From Bradyrhizobium ivorense (GTDB taxonomy: Bacteria; Pseudomonadota; Alphaproteobacteria; Rhizobiales; Xanthobacteraceae): a stretch of 64,000 nt of DNA. Under the pieces are notes generated by a model that was not told the origin of the DNA, ran no database searches, and saw nothing but the letters and a program-made list of their open reading frames with translations. This document shows positions 33,241-42,036 of the stretch, one piece after another; positions within the stretch are counted from its first letter, which is position 1, and each line of letters starts with the position of its first letter. Made by a program: the position numbers and the translations under genes. The stretch is from positions 1-64,000 of the forward strand of contig NZ_CAADFC020000018.1 of the NCBI RefSeq assembly GCF_900696085.1, given 5' to 3'.

Positions 33241-33948
33241 TCAGACGGTCCGCATCAACCTGAGCGTTGCGCCGAGGCGGAGGCTGCGCTTGCCGGCCAG
33301 CGCGATGCCCTCGAGTTCCGCGCGGTCGCCCGCGCAGGCGCCGCTGAAGCCGATGCCGACCTCGTGGCCGCCGAACACCGGGTTCTCGCCCTTGGCCGGC
33401 GTGTGCTCCTGATTGAGGATCTCGCCCTTCCAGCGGCCGTCGGCGGACGAATACGAGCCGAGATAGTAGAAGAACGCGTCGCCGCCGAGGATGCGGCCGT
33501 CCAGCAGCAGCATGACGCCGGAGAGGCCGGCATCGACACCGTCGAGCACGCGGAGGTGGATCGAATAGAGGCCGTTGACGATGCCGCCAGGACCTACCGT
33601 GCCGCGCGGCGGCAGGGCCTCGTCGTCGAGCGGCGCCAGATTGGCCCAGAACACGCCGCCCGGCATCGCATCCGACGCGCCCTCGAACAGGATGGTCGAG
33701 CCCTCGGTCCGGCCGCGCACCTTGATGACGGCGACGTCGGCGCCCATCAGCGGCTTGTAATGGGGATCGTCATTGTGGCGCTCGGTGATCACCTCGGCGG
33801 TAAGTTGGCCGCCGCCGGTTTCCTGATAGGTGCCGAGATGGGCGAAGGCCGAATTGCCACCCAGCAACCTGCCGTCATGCATGCACATGATGCTGCGGCC
33901 GAACGCCCCGTTGATGCCGTACTCGACCTTGTAAAGTCCGTTCAGCAA
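33241..33948 (-). CDS. GrlR-like protein 1, two lipocalin-like modules
   Basis: About 235 residues in two GrlR-like modules. Module 1: LLNGLYKVEYGINGAFGRSIMCMHDGRLLGGNSAFAHLGTYQ. Module 2: GIVNGLYSIHLRVLDGVDAGLSGVMLLLDGRILGGDAFFYYLGSYSSADGRWKGEILNQEHTPAKGENPVFGGHEVGIGFSG, ending LAGKRSLRLGATLRLMRTV. The pattern NGLY...G-x-x-M...DGR-x-x-GG...Y-x-G-x-Y matches enterobacterial GrlR (pfam16518), a beta-barrel that binds the regulator GrlA. I chose a TTG start at 33948 because it aligns with the paralogs at 54.4 and 55.1 kb; an ATG at 33993 is the alternative. No T3SS genes are nearby. Confidence 0.75.
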   Translation of the reverse strand: MLNGLYKVEYGINGAFGRSIMCMHDGRLLGGNSAFAHLGTYQETGGGQLTAEVITERHNDDPHYKPLMGADVAVIKVRGRTEGSTILFEGASDAMPGGVFWANLAPLDDEALPPRGTVGPGGIVNGLYSIHLRVLDGVDAGLSGVMLLLDGRILGGDAFFYYLGSYSSADGRWKGEILNQEHTPAKGENPVFGGHEVGIGFSGACAGDRAELEGIALAGKRSLRLGATLRLMRTV

Positions 33949-34215
33949 CGCATGAAATCCAAAAATAAAATGTGTCCCCGAGCGACATAGCATCGGCGCC
34001 ATGCCTCGGCCATTAGGTCTTTTGGCGCAGTCATCTCCGCAATCTCCGGGAGTGGACACCGGCCGATTCGTCGCTTAGCTGTAGGCCCCGCCCGCACCTC
34101 GTGCTGCGTCATGCGGGACCGACCATCCTGTGCAATTTGCGTCAAATGCCCGCGCGTCCGCTAACGCCACGGCGATGCGCGTCCGGCTCTCATGACAGGC
34201 TTCGAGGAGCACCAC

Positions 34216-35307
34216 ATGACCACTCGTTTTCGCCTGGCAGTTGCCGCGACCCTGCTGCTCGGCGGCAGCGGCGCCGCACTGGCGCAGGCCTTGCCCGATT
34301 ACATGGCGCCGATCTCAGGCAAGACCTCATCGACGCCGGCCGACGTCGCCACCAAGGACGTGCTCGCGCTCAACACTGGCATGTTCGAGCTGTATGGCGA
34401 CGCGGCCAGGATTTTCCAGAAGAACATCCTCGACAAGCATCCGGTGATCCTCGGCCTGTTCTCCGGCGCCGGCGGCCGCCTGATCCTGTACCGGCCGGGC
34501 AAGCCGCCGACCGAGGCGCCGCAGGTGCCGGTCGTCTATCAGCTGCTCAAGTCGGTCGGCCACAGCACGATGGCGCTGGCCGAGGTGGTCGGCCCTTACG
34601 TCGACAATGCCGACGACAAGGCGTGGCGCGGCTCGATGGCGGCCTATCGCAGCCGGATGCAGTCGGCGCTCGACGGGCTCGACAAGACGCCGATGCAGGC
34701 CGACTGGCGCGACAACAACCGCGCCATCCTGCAGAACAACCTCGCCTTCATGGATGAATGCCTGTCCGCCGGCGCGATCCCGTTCGCCAAGCTGCAGGCA
34801 TTCGGCAAGAAGCAGGCGCCGCTGCTCGCCAAGAACGTCGCCTGGGCGGCGCAAACCCAGGTCGCGCACTGGATGACCGTGATGGCCGACTGGAAGGGCC
34901 AGCTCGGCGCCGACTGGGACAAGACCTACGGCGCGAGCAACACCATCTATGTGGCGCGGCAGAACAACGTGATCTTCAGCGTGCTGGCGCAGTTCTTCGG
35001 GCCCGACGCCATGAACGACCGCCTGATGCTGATCGAGACCATCAACTTCACCACGACGCCGCAGGACATGCTGGAGTCGCTGACCCGGATCATCGCCGAC
35101 CGCTCGGTCGGCGCGCTGTTCTTCGGCAGCTACCATCTGATGGATTACGAACTGATGGGCGGCGACGCGCGCGAGGCGATCATCGCCGAGACCAAGAAGC
35201 GCGGCATGGCCACCTTCCTGCCGCCGATGGTGCCGTTCGGCTCCAAGCAGTGGCCGGCGTTGATCACGCCCGGTCCCGGGCCGGCGACGATCGCCGATCT
35301 GCAGTGA
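34216..35307 (+). CDS. Exported protein of unknown function next to the Mo-hydroxylase operon
   Basis: A 363-residue protein with a signal peptide (MTTRFRLAVAATLLLGGSGAALAQA, cleavage after ALA near 23). The mature part contains GMFELYGDAARIFQKNILDKHPVILGLFSGAGGRLILYRPGKPP, GHSTMALAEVVGPYV and a helical region SRMQSALDGLDKTPMQADWRDNNRAILQNN with two repeated Trp. I recognise no named domain. It ends 96 bp before the molybdenum-hydroxylase genes on the same strand, so it may serve the same pathway or just precede it. Confidence 0.72.
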   Translation: MTTRFRLAVAATLLLGGSGAALAQALPDYMAPISGKTSSTPADVATKDVLALNTGMFELYGDAARIFQKNILDKHPVILGLFSGAGGRLILYRPGKPPTEAPQVPVVYQLLKSVGHSTMALAEVVGPYVDNADDKAWRGSMAAYRSRMQSALDGLDKTPMQADWRDNNRAILQNNLAFMDECLSAGAIPFAKLQAFGKKQAPLLAKNVAWAAQTQVAHWMTVMADWKGQLGADWDKTYGASNTIYVARQNNVIFSVLAQFFGPDAMNDRLMLIETINFTTTPQDMLESLTRIIADRSVGALFFGSYHLMDYELMGGDAREAIIAETKKRGMATFLPPMVPFGSKQWPALITPGPGPATIADLQ

Positions 35308-35403
35308 GGCGGCGGATTCCGCCTATCGTAGCGTTGCGAATCATGGCGGCTTGACCGCTACGTTGCGGCGCGTGTCGCGCCTCCCGGTAAACCGGGGCGC
35401 GAC

Positions 35404-38223
35404 ATGCGACTGAGAGCGTTGATGAGGGATCTGGGCATGCGGCCTTCGCGACGCGAATTCGTGAAGTGGTTGTCGGCGGGCGGCATCTCGGTCAGCCTGT
35501 CGCAGCTCGCCATTGCCAAGGAGTTGGCCAAGGCGCCGGCGTTCGCGACCCGGGAGACGCTGCCCGGGCGCGGCCAGTTCAATCCGGCCGCGGCCGGCGC
35601 CGGCCGCGTCGACGGCGTAGCAAAAGTCACCGGCGCAAAGCTCTACGCCTCCGACTTCCGCGCCGCCGACATGCCGGGCTGGCCGGCGACCACCTCGCAC
35701 GCCATCCTGGTGCGCGCCAACGACGCGACGCATGTCTATGCCGGCATGGACCTCGCCCGGCTCGACGGCGCGGCGAAGCCGTCGGTGGTCGTGACCGCCG
35801 ATGATCTCGACCGGATCGGCACGCGGGTGCCGGAGTTCTACACCGGCGACCTGTTCTGCCCGATCGGCAAGACCCCGATCTATCTCGGCCAGCCGGTCGC
35901 GCTCTTGATCTTCGAGACCTTCGACGCCTTTGACCGGGCGCGCTTCGCGCTGCGCGACGGCACCTTCGTCAAGATCGGCGACGAGACCGGCCCGGTCACC
36001 CTGCCGAATTACGGGGCCTACCGCTTCACCCGCGTCGCCGGCGCCACCCCCGACGCACCCGATGTCTATTCCCCTGTCATGGCCGGCTGGGTGTCGCCGA
36101 GCCGGATCCAGAACGCGCCGCTGCCGGTCTGGCTGCCGCTCGCCAAGGACACCAAGCCCGACTACGCCAAGGCGGCCACCTATGGCGAACAGATCCGGGC
36201 TCAGCTCAGCAAAGACGATCCGTCGCAGCTGGTGCTCGACCGCGAGTTCGAGACCCAATCGGTCGATCCGATGTTCCTCGAGCCGGAAAGCGGGCTCGCC
36301 TGGTACGACGGCAAAAGCGGCAATCTCGAGCTGGTGCTCGGCGTGCAGTCGCCCTATGAGGCGATCGAGTCGATCGCGCATCTGCTCGGCAAGGCGCGCG
36401 CGCCGTTCAGGCCCACGCACATCAACGCGCAGTTCGCCCATGTCGGCGGCGGCTTTGGCGGCCGCGACCATACCCCGTTCATCCTCTATGTCGCGCTGAG
36501 CGCGATGTTCTTGCCGGGGAAGCCGGTGCGGCTGGCGCACGACCGCTACCAGCAGTTCCAGGCCGGCATCAAGCGCCACCCGTTCAAGATGCGCTCGCGG
36601 ATCGGGATCGATCGCAAGAGCGGCAAGATCACCGCGTTTGCCGCCGACCATGTGCTCGACGGAGGCGGGCTCGCCAATTTCTCCGCCAATGTCGCGACCG
36701 TCGGCGCCACCGCCGCGATCGGCATCTACGACGTCCCGAAGGTCGACGTCACCACGGTTGCCTTGCATTCGCGCGGCGTCACCGCCGGCTCGATGCGCGG
36801 CTACGGCACGCTGCAGACCATGACCGCGCTCGAAGTGCTGATCGACGAAGCATGCGATGAGCTCAAGGCCGATCCGATCGCGTTCCGCCGCAACAACGCG
36901 CTGAAGCAGAACGGCCGGACCATGACCGGCAATCCCTACATCGTGTCGGTGCGCACGCCGGAAATCCTCGACAAGCTCGAGCAGCACCCGATCTGGCAGC
37001 AGCGGGCCAAATTCAAGCAGAGCGCATCCGCCGAGCGGCTGATCGGCACCGGGGTCGCCTGCGTCACCAAGGATTACGGCGCGGGCGCGGATTGCTCGCT
37101 CGGCCGGGTCGAGCTCGGTCCCGAGGGACGGATCGCGATCTATTGCGATCACGTCGAGATGGGCAACGGCATCGGCACCGCGCTCGCCAACCGCGTCGCC
37201 GGCCATCTCGGCGCCATCGCCGACGAGGTCGCGGTCTCCCGCGTCGACAGCTACGACGCGCTTGGGCTGGTCAGCTCGGGCGATCCCTACACGATGGACC
37301 AGAAGACCCAGGATCTCGCCGAGAAGAATCCGCGCTGGGTGCCCGCGATCAGTTCGCCGACCAGCGCCTCGATCGGCGCCCATGTCGGCACCCATTCGTC
37401 GGCCGAGGCGGCCCGCATCATCTACCGCTTCGGCCTGTGGCCCGCGGCGCTCGAACTGTGGCGCATGCCAAAGACTGATCCTCGTGCCAAGCAATGGGAC
37501 AAGGCGCGCTGGAAGGACGGCCAGCTCACACTCGACGATCTCGCCCCGCTGCCGCTGGCAAAACTCGCCGCGACCGCGCATGCCCGCAACCTCGTCACCG
37601 GCGCGATCGCGCATAGTTTTTCACGCTGGGCCTGGTCGCGGGCGCGCTTCCCGCTGTTCGGCGAGCAGTACCGCGCCGAGATCGACGCGCTGGCGATCCG
37701 TCGCGGCCGCAGCGCGTTCGAACGGATCGACCGGGTCAGCGTCAAGTTTCCGCCGACCGACAACAACCGGATCGGCACCGCCTATACCTCGATGTGCGGC
37801 ACGCTGGTCCGCGTCGAAATCGAGCGCGCCAGCGGAACGTTGCGCATCGCAAAGGCCTACAGCGTGTTCGAATGCGGCCAGGCGCTGGTGCCCGAGGTGG
37901 TGCTGGGCCAGTCGCATGGCGGCTTTGCCATGGGCGTCGGTTACGCGCTGCTGGAAACGCTGCCGCCGTACGAGGGCGGCCCCGGCAACGGGCAATGGAA
38001 TCTCGGCCAGTATCTGGTCGCGCGCGGCTCCGACCTGCCGCTGCGCGATCTCGAGATCGAGATGCTGCCGCCGCTGACGCCGGACGAGCCGCCCAAGGGC
38101 ATGGCCGAGGTGGTGATGATCCCGATCGTGCCGGCGCTGCTCAACGCCATCTATGACGCTACCGGCCACCGATTCCGCTCGCTGCCGGTGACCTCAAGCC
38201 TGCTCAAGGGAGCGCTGACGTGA
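35404..38223 (+). CDS. Periplasmic xanthine dehydrogenase-family Mo-cofactor subunit
   Basis: A 939-residue large subunit of a molybdenum hydroxylase, exported by Tat (SRREFVKWLSAGGISVSLSQLAIA, residues ~15-38). Molybdopterin-binding elements are present: HVGGGFGGRDHTPF, GSMRGYGTLQ, HVEMGNGIGTALANRVAG and QSHGGFAMGVGYALLE. The C-terminal region KGMAEVVMIPIVPALLNAIYDATGHRF aligns with the usual G-E-P-x-x-P-x-x-PA motif and keeps the catalytic Glu. This is the IorB/aldehyde dehydrogenase type that oxidises aldehydes or N-heterocycles. ATGs at 35422 and 35437 are alternative starts. It overlaps the next gene by four bases. Confidence 0.9.
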   Translation: MRLRALMRDLGMRPSRREFVKWLSAGGISVSLSQLAIAKELAKAPAFATRETLPGRGQFNPAAAGAGRVDGVAKVTGAKLYASDFRAADMPGWPATTSHAILVRANDATHVYAGMDLARLDGAAKPSVVVTADDLDRIGTRVPEFYTGDLFCPIGKTPIYLGQPVALLIFETFDAFDRARFALRDGTFVKIGDETGPVTLPNYGAYRFTRVAGATPDAPDVYSPVMAGWVSPSRIQNAPLPVWLPLAKDTKPDYAKAATYGEQIRAQLSKDDPSQLVLDREFETQSVDPMFLEPESGLAWYDGKSGNLELVLGVQSPYEAIESIAHLLGKARAPFRPTHINAQFAHVGGGFGGRDHTPFILYVALSAMFLPGKPVRLAHDRYQQFQAGIKRHPFKMRSRIGIDRKSGKITAFAADHVLDGGGLANFSANVATVGATAAIGIYDVPKVDVTTVALHSRGVTAGSMRGYGTLQTMTALEVLIDEACDELKADPIAFRRNNALKQNGRTMTGNPYIVSVRTPEILDKLEQHPIWQQRAKFKQSASAERLIGTGVACVTKDYGAGADCSLGRVELGPEGRIAIYCDHVEMGNGIGTALANRVAGHLGAIADEVAVSRVDSYDALGLVSSGDPYTMDQKTQDLAEKNPRWVPAISSPTSASIGAHVGTHSSAEAARIIYRFGLWPAALELWRMPKTDPRAKQWDKARWKDGQLTLDDLAPLPLAKLAATAHARNLVTGAIAHSFSRWAWSRARFPLFGEQYRAEIDALAIRRGRSAFERIDRVSVKFPPTDNNRIGTAYTSMCGTLVRVEIERASGTLRIAKAYSVFECGQALVPEVVLGQSHGGFAMGVGYALLETLPPYEGGPGNGQWNLGQYLVARGSDLPLRDLEIEMLPPLTPDEPPKGMAEVVMIPIVPALLNAIYDATGHRFRSLPVTSSLLKGALT

Positions 38224-38744
38224 CGACGCTCAGCCTGACCATCAACGGCCGCAAGCACGGGCCGTTCGAGGTCCGCGACGACCTCACCATGAACGATTTC
38301 CTGCGCGAGATGCTCGGCATGACCGGCACCAAGTTCGGCTGCGGCGCCGCGCAGTGCCTGAGCTGCGCCATCATCGTCGATAACCCCGACGGCACCAGCT
38401 ACACCAGCCCGACCTGCATCGTCTCCGCCGTGACCTTTCACGACAAGACGATCCGCACCGTCGAGGGACACGCCAAGGACGGCGAGCTCTCCACCTTGCA
38501 AAAAGCCTTCATCGCCCACTTCGCCTTCCAGTGCGGCTACTGCACGGCGGGGTTTCTCAACGAGGGGCAGGTGCTGCTCGAACGTCTGGCGCGCACGCCG
38601 GTGCCGCGCGACGAGCTCGAGCAGACCATCGCCGATGCGCTCGACGGCCATCTCTGCCGCTGCACCGGCTACATCAAGTACCACGAAGCGGTGCGCGACG
38701 TGATCCTCGCCGACGCCCAGCGCTATTTGATCGCCAACAAATGA
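38220..38744 (+). CDS. 2Fe-2S small subunit of the periplasmic Mo hydroxylase
   Basis: A 174-residue subunit with two [2Fe-2S] clusters. The N-terminal ferredoxin-like cluster uses GTKFGCGAAQCLSC and a later Cys in SPTC; the C-terminal cluster uses FQCGYCTAGF and HLCRCTGYIKY. GTG start, with a GTGA overlap of the large subunit stop, indicating coupling. It has no signal peptide, so it is presumably carried through Tat bound to the large subunit. Electrons pass from molybdopterin to these clusters and on to the cytochrome encoded next. Confidence 0.93.
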   Translation: MTTLSLTINGRKHGPFEVRDDLTMNDFLREMLGMTGTKFGCGAAQCLSCAIIVDNPDGTSYTSPTCIVSAVTFHDKTIRTVEGHAKDGELSTLQKAFIAHFAFQCGYCTAGFLNEGQVLLERLARTPVPRDELEQTIADALDGHLCRCTGYIKYHEAVRDVILADAQRYLIANK

Positions 38745-38751
38745 GCGTGCG

Positions 38752-39366
38752 ATGACGGAGACCAGGTTTCGGATCATCGCGGCGGCGACGGCGCTCATGA
38801 CCAGCCTGTGCGCGGGCTACGCGGCGTCGCAGGCCGCAAGCCACGCCCTCGCCTCGCCGGACAGCTTTGCGTCGATCGAGAACGTCGAGAAGCGATCGGC
38901 GGCGATCTTCACCGAGCTCGGCAGGGTGCTGACGCATCCGCGCTGCACCAACTGCCATCCCGCCGGCGACAGCCCGCGGCAGGGCGATGTCAGCCGCATC
39001 CACCAGCCGCCGGTGACGCGCGGCGCCGATGGTCACGGCATCGAGGCGATGCGCTGCGCGACCTGCCACCAACACGGCAATTTCGAACCCGGCCGCGTCC
39101 CCGGCCATCCGGAATGGCATCTGGCGCCGCGCGAGATGGCGTGGGGCGGCAAGTCGATCGGCGAGATCTGCGAGCAGATCAAGGACCCGGCGCGCAATGG
39201 CGGCCGCAAGGTCGAGTCTCTGATCGAGCATATCGGCAAGGACACGCTGGTGGGCTGGGCCTGGCATCCCGGCTTCGGCCGCGCCCCCGCGCCCGGCACT
39301 CAGGACCAAGCCGGCGCGCTGGTCGAGGCCTGGGTCAAGACCGGCGCGGCCTGCCCTGCACCGTAA
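38752..39366 (+). CDS. Diheme c-type cytochrome subunit of the Mo hydroxylase
   Basis: A 204-residue protein with an N-terminal signal anchor (MTETRFRIIAAATALMTSLCAGYAASQAAS) and two heme-attachment motifs, CTNCH (HPRCTNCHPAGD) and CATCH (MRCATCHQHGN). It starts 7 bp after the 2Fe-2S subunit stop. Proteins of this type are annotated as isoquinoline 1-oxidoreductase cytochrome subunits; they accept electrons from the Mo enzyme and pass them to the respiratory chain. That role follows from gene order and motif content. Confidence 0.88.
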   Translation: MTETRFRIIAAATALMTSLCAGYAASQAASHALASPDSFASIENVEKRSAAIFTELGRVLTHPRCTNCHPAGDSPRQGDVSRIHQPPVTRGADGHGIEAMRCATCHQHGNFEPGRVPGHPEWHLAPREMAWGGKSIGEICEQIKDPARNGGRKVESLIEHIGKDTLVGWAWHPGFGRAPAPGTQDQAGALVEAWVKTGAACPAP

Positions 39367-39526
39367 GCGCGGCCGCTCAGGTTTTGCACATTTCGGAATA
39401 TTGGAAGAATACCCCTGAGTTGCCCGACGTGTCAAGCGGCTTGGTTGGCGCGCCGCGCCGGCTACTTTGCATGGGGTTGTTTTTCGGCATTTTGGTAGCG
39501 CCCCCTGCGACGGCCTGCAAGCGGCC

Positions 39527-39676
39527 CTAATGCCGCTTGAAATACTGCACGTCGCGCTCGTGCTTCTCGGCCGCCGCGCGCGATTTGAAGGTTCCGAGAT
39601 TGCGGCGCTTGCCGGTCTTCGGATTGACCTTGCGGGAATACAGCCGATACTCGCCGGAACGCAGCTTGCGGATCAT
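39527..39676 (-). CDS. Short conserved basic protein
   Basis: A 49-residue protein that translates MIRKLRSGEYRLYSRKVNPKTGKRRNLGTFKSRAAAEKHERDVQYFKRH when read in three parts: MIRKLRSGEYRLYSRK, VNPKTGKRRNLGTFKSR, AAAEKHERDVQYFKRH. The beta-hairpin followed by an amphipathic helix resembles short conserved hypotheticals widespread in Hyphomicrobiales and resembles the DNA-binding arm module of integrases (YRLYSRK...GKRRNLGTF...A.KHE). Function unknown. Start ATG 39676 with GGCGATG just upstream. Confidence 0.75.
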   Translation of the reverse strand: MIRKLRSGEYRLYSRKVNPKTGKRRNLGTFKSRAAAEKHERDVQYFKRH

Positions 39677-39739
39677 GACATCGCCTCGCCAGTGCCTTTC
39701 GCGAGGTCAACGGCGTGCCGCGGCGAGCGTTCCTCTCGG

Positions 39740-40369
39740 CTAGGCGCGACGCGCCGGCGGATAATATTGCGGCGCCTCGCGGCGATCGTACATTCCGTAG
39801 TCGCGCATGACCTCGAAAACGCGAAAATATTCGGTCGTCGGATCGGCGAACAGCTTGGCACCGAAGTCCAGACCGGATTGAACATCCGGCACGTCGACGA
39901 GATGCGCGAAACGGCCGTCGCGATACATGCTCGCGAAGGAATCGCGACGCCATTGCGTGCCGACCGGCAGATCGGGATTCGTCGACTCCGATGCAACGAC
40001 GTATGTAGCCGGACGCCTCGTGGGGTCGTTGTAGGGTGTGCGCCGTTCGGGTTGCCAGATCGGGCCGCCCGGCCTTGCTTCATGGATCACCTGGGCGATC
40101 CGGATGCGATAGTCGGAGAAGACTTTCTCGCGACCGATCGTCTGCACCGCATGATGGCCCTCATCGACGCGCCACGCGGTCATGGATCCCTCGTCCTGCC
40201 AGATTTGATAGGACAGCAGCAGGTTCTTGCGGGTCAGGCTCCGGAAGCGCTCGATGAAGAGGCAGCCGCCCATGGCGTCCAGCGCCGGCTTCAGCGAGGC
40301 CGCAAGGCTCATGTAGCGGTCGATGTGGCCGTCCTTTATCTCGACTTCGAAGAACTGGGAGATCATCAA
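39740..40369 (-). CDS. Protein with antibiotic-biosynthesis-monooxygenase-like domain
   Basis: A 209-residue protein. The N-terminal ~95 residues (FFEVEIKDGHIDRYMSLAASLKPALDAMGGCLFIERFRSLTRKNLLLSYQIWQDEGSMTAWRVDEGHH) follow the ABM dimeric alpha/beta-barrel pattern. The C-terminal half (YNDPTRRPATYVVASESTNPDLPVGTQWRRDSFASMYRDGRFAHLVDVPDVQSGLDFG) is probably a second, divergent ABM module. The family includes heme-degrading and quinone-oxidising enzymes. Start at ATG 40369; ATG 40366 is equivalent. Confidence 0.75.
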   Translation of the reverse strand: MMISQFFEVEIKDGHIDRYMSLAASLKPALDAMGGCLFIERFRSLTRKNLLLSYQIWQDEGSMTAWRVDEGHHAVQTIGREKVFSDYRIRIAQVIHEARPGGPIWQPERRTPYNDPTRRPATYVVASESTNPDLPVGTQWRRDSFASMYRDGRFAHLVDVPDVQSGLDFGAKLFADPTTEYFRVFEVMRDYGMYDRREAPQYYPPARRA

Positions 40370-40498
40370 GGTTGCCCCGATGTTGCGACCGTCGCTTGCG
40401 CTTGGCGTGAAAGGTCGAAGCTAGAACCGGAGTGTCGCGAAAGAAAGGGCCAGTTTCTTCCAGTTCAGGGAGCCATGCTCGCCGGCAGTTCCGGAACT

Positions 40499-41317
40499 CT
40501 AGAAGCAGAGATTGGTCACCGGGTTGCCGCGCTTGTCCTTGATGACATAGGGACAGCGGGCGCGCTCCAGCGCCTTCTTGGCGTCCTCGTCGCCGAGCGC
40601 CGCGGCGCGCTCGTAGTAGGCCTTGGCGGCATCGCTGTCCTTCGGCCCGCCGCGGCCGGCCTGCGCGAAGGCGCCCATCCGCTCCAGCGCGGCGGGATGG
40701 TTTTGCGCCGCGGCCTTTTCGAACAGCGCCCGTGCGGCGACATCGTCCTGCGCACCGCCCTTGCCTTCCGCCAACATCATGCCGAGCTGATATTGCGCCT
40801 CGGCGTTGGTCTCCGCGGCCTTGGCGAGCAGGTCGCGCGAGCGCGCCGGATCGGCCGCTGTGCTGCCGCCGAGCGCCGCCAGATTGCTGACGCCGCGCGG
40901 ATTGCCGGCCTGCGCCGCGCGCTCCAGCAGTTTTCGCGCCTGCGCCTCGTCCTTCGCCACGCCGCTGCCGGTGCCGTAGAGCACGCCGAGCTCGACCATC
41001 GCCGAAGTTGAGCCCTTGTCGGCCGCCTTGCGCCAGGCGGCGACCGCCTCCGCGGTCTGCTTGTTCGCGGCATAGGCGCGGCCGAGCTGGTACATCGCAC
41101 GGCGCGACGATTTTGCGGCGACCGCGCAGTATTTGATCGCGGTCGCGATATCCGACGCCGCGATCTCGGCGACGCCCTTCACGTCGGCCGGCCGGTCGGG
41201 ATCGGAGGGATCGGCCGCAACGCGATCGCACAAGACGAGGTCGGCCGATTGCGCGTGCGCAAGCGCCGGCGCGGCCAGTGCCGCGGCAACGATGATGACA
41301 TGAAGGGGTCTGAACAT
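40499..41317 (-). CDS. Periplasmic Sel1-repeat (SLR/TPR-like) protein
   Basis: A 272-residue exported protein with a signal peptide (MFRPLHVIIVAAALAAPALAHAQ, cleavage near 22) and about five Sel1-like repeats, for example YQLGRAYAANKQTAEAVAAWRKAADKGSTSAMVELGVLYGTGSGVAKDEAQARKLLERAAQAGN and MERMGAFAQAGRG-type turns. A conserved Cys pair (LCDRVAADPSD ... YCAVAAKS) precedes the repeats. Sel1 proteins scaffold complexes in envelope processes. It lies 32 bp downstream of the ModA-like gene on the same strand and may be the third gene of that transcript. Confidence 0.85.
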   Translation of the reverse strand: MFRPLHVIIVAAALAAPALAHAQSADLVLCDRVAADPSDPDRPADVKGVAEIAASDIATAIKYCAVAAKSSRRAMYQLGRAYAANKQTAEAVAAWRKAADKGSTSAMVELGVLYGTGSGVAKDEAQARKLLERAAQAGNPRGVSNLAALGGSTAADPARSRDLLAKAAETNAEAQYQLGMMLAEGKGGAQDDVAARALFEKAAAQNHPAALERMGAFAQAGRGGPKDSDAAKAYYERAAALGDEDAKKALERARCPYVIKDKRGNPVTNLCF

Positions 41318-41349
41318 GGGCGGCAGGTTGCGTCGTGCTGCGGGCAAAT

Positions 41350-42036
41350 TCAAGGCTCGAGCCCGGTCTCGCGCAATACCGGCGCGACCGCTGGCGACGA
41401 CAGATAGCGCAGCAGATCATCGGCGGCATCGGCGCTTTGCGAACGCGTCATCCGGCCGGCGGAAAACACCGCCGGCGTCTGCAATTCCAGCGGAACGGGA
41501 CCGATCACCTCGATGCCGTCGACCTGCTTCAGCTCGCTGATCTGCTGGACCGCAAGATCGGCCTCGCCGCTGACGAGCCTTTCTGCGGTAAAGCCCTGCG
41601 GAATGATCACCGCGCGGGCGTTGATCGCGGCCGCAATCCCGAGCCGTTCGATCAGCTGCGCGAACAGGATGCCGCTGGCGCCGAGCCGCGAATAGGCGAC
41701 TGCGCGCGCACCAAGCAGTGTCGCGCGCAGCGCAGCCTCGGTCGCGATATCAGGATGCGCCGCCCCCGCCTTCACGGCAAGACCGACATAGGAGCGCGCG
41801 AGATCAGCCGCACTCTCAGGAGCAACGCGGCCTTCGCGGATCATCTCGTCCAGCCCCTCGCGGGTCAGGATCACGAGATCGGGCGCCTCGCCGCCGCGCA
41901 GGCGCTCGAGCAGCGCCAGCGTCGGCGCGAAATCCGCATCGATCCGGACGCCACTCGCGGCGTGATAGGCCGCGGCCAGCCGCGCGACCGCGCCCTTCAG
42001 CGCCAATGTCGAGAGCACGCGCACCGAATTGCCCAT
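41350..42036 (-). CDS. ModA-like type 2 periplasmic-binding fold protein without signal peptide
   Basis: A 228-residue protein resembling molybdate/small-anion binding proteins: VRVLSTLALKGAVARLAAAYHAASGVRIDADFAPTLALLERL, APDLVILTREGLDEMIREGRV, LVAKSYVGLAVKAGAAHPDI-like, then GEADLAVQQISELKQVDGIEVIGPVPLELQTPAVFSAG. The true ModA fold signatures are largely kept. Unusually it starts directly with the domain (MGNSVRVLSTLAL) and has no signal peptide, so it is probably cytoplasmic, as in ligand-sensing proteins. Its ATG overlaps the TAA of the GrlR-like gene (TAATG), indicating translational coupling. Confidence 0.82.
   Translation of the reverse strand: MGNSVRVLSTLALKGAVARLAAAYHAASGVRIDADFAPTLALLERLRGGEAPDLVILTREGLDEMIREGRVAPESAADLARSYVGLAVKAGAAHPDIATEAALRATLLGARAVAYSRLGASGILFAQLIERLGIAAAINARAVIIPQGFTAERLVSGEADLAVQQISELKQVDGIEVIGPVPLELQTPAVFSAGRMTRSQSADAADDLLRYLSSPAVAPVLRETGLEP

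Noticed and set aside
35341..37614. A 757-codon open frame antisense to the Mo-hydroxylase large subunit
   Set aside because: Opposite a well-supported gene with cofactor motifs; composition is that of a third-position GC shadow.
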